Positions 63,630-64,000 of a DNA stretch of 64,000 nt are shown one piece after another; positions within the stretch are counted from its first letter, which is position 1, and every line of letters begins with the position of its first letter. Made by a program: the position numbers and the translations under genes. Source of the stretch: Arthrobacter sp. AQ5-05 (lineage in GTDB: Bacteria > Actinomycetota > Actinomycetes > Actinomycetales > Micrococcaceae); the NCBI RefSeq assembly GCF_003287975.1, contig NZ_QMKQ01000001.1, positions 490,364 to 554,363 on the forward strand. Reading direction: 5' to 3'. The notes beneath the pieces are model-generated. The model saw nothing but the letters and a program-made list of their open reading frames with translations, was not told the origin of the DNA and did no database searches.

Positions 63630-64000
63630 TCAGTGGCCGCGCTTGATCCACTCGTCCAGGTTCGGTGCTTCGGCCCCGATCGTGGTGGCATCCCCGTGGC
63701 CGGTGTTCACCACGGTGCTCGCCGGCAGGGTGAGCAGGCGTTCGCGGATCGAGTCGATGATCGTCTCGAAGCTCGAGTGGCTGCGCCCGGTGGCACCCGG
63801 ACCGCCGTTGAACAGCGTGTCCCCGGAGAACAGGGTGCCCAGGGACTCCACATGGAAGCAGGTGGAACCCGGGGAGTGCCCGGGGGTGTGCAGGGCCACC
63901 AGCGTGGTGCCGGCAACCTCGAACTCCTGCCCGTCGGCGATCCCGGCATCGGCGGTGGTTCCGGGGAACACGTCCTGCCAGAGCATCGTGTCGGCCGGGT
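63630..64000 (-). CDS. MBL-fold metallohydrolase, C-terminal part (start outside window)
   Basis: The frame is open to the window end; 123 complete codons are visible. TLVALHTPGHSPGSTCFHVES holds the third metal-binding His (THTPGHSPGS region) and TLFSGDTLFNGGPGATGR the bridging Asp (FSGDTLF), matching the glyoxalase II-like/YcbL group. VNTGHGDATTIGAEAPNLDEWI carries the last His. The N-terminal HxHxDH motif is beyond the window. Hydrolase on a thioester such as S-lactoylglutathione analog or another ester; substrate unknown. Confidence 0.87.
   Translation of the reverse strand, partial: PADTMLWQDVFPGTTADAGIADGQEFEVAGTTLVALHTPGHSPGSTCFHVESLGTLFSGDTLFNGGPGATGRSHSSFETIIDSIRERLLTLPASTVVNTGHGDATTIGAEAPNLDEWIKRGH

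Overview
The window is 64 kb of GC-rich chromosomal DNA with the codon use and gene order of a high-GC actinobacterium. The most likely source is a member of the Micrococcaceae (Arthrobacter or Paeniglutamicibacter type). This is inferred from the obgE-proB-proA and nadD-rsfS core order, the class Ib nrdHIEF set and promoters that put the start codon directly at the transcription start. No 16S rRNA gene is present to test it.

Layout. 1-6.6 kb is core housekeeping: obgE (cut by the window edge), proB, proA, a small membrane protein, nadD, an Ala/Pro/Lys-rich membrane protein, rsfS and tRNA-Ala(GGC) with a strong terminator. 7-20 kb is mixed: a zinc-free MDR oxidoreductase, an amino-acid permease, an FAD oxidase, an alpha/beta hydrolase, a SatD-like/membrane protein pair, an AarF/UbiB-type kinase, a zinc-ribbon PhnA protein and a TetR/FAD-monooxygenase divergent pair. 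19.2-25.8 kb holds two B6 genes (PLP-homeostasis protein and pdxY) and the ribonucleotide reductase genes nrdH, nrdI, nrdE and nrdF. Their long upstream region contains paired DnaA-box-like sites and probable NrdR boxes. 26-34.6 kb is accessory: a slipin, a decayed oligopeptide ABC locus, a hydroxyacid-oxoacid transhydrogenase/MHS transporter/IclR unit and a divergent XRE-cupin regulator/FAD reductase pair.

The most coherent system is a minus-strand run from 44.3 down to 34.7 kb: regulator, beta-keto acid cleavage enzyme, carnitine dehydrogenase-like enzyme, hotdog thioesterase, oligopeptide-type ABC importer (binding protein, two permeases, double ATPase) and a serine esterase. Genes overlap or abut almost throughout. 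The three enzymes match the known L-carnitine to glycine betaine route (CdhA/CdhC/CdhB). The importer and esterase would supply carnitine or acylcarnitines. The regulator is an XRE-like/TetR fusion, and two copies of the same operator-like palindrome lie at its promoter and in its own 3' end.

44.3-64 kb is accessory and partly decayed: a poxB C-terminal relic and an intact poxB, PhzF, a frameshifted DUF4357-like membrane protein, thioesterase, a sedolisin with little propeptide, a GIY-YIG-like protein, a uridine-kinase-like P-loop protein, a lipoate ligase-like protein, a GntR regulator divergent from a fused FAD/4Fe-4S 2-hydroxyacid dehydrogenase, remnants of 3-hydroxybutyrate and zinc alcohol dehydrogenases, GNAT, methyltransferase, a frameshifted kinase-like gene and a metallo-beta-lactamase-fold gene cut by the window end. 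At least seven decayed or frameshifted loci are visible. I saw no transposase, integrase, phage gene or CRISPR array.
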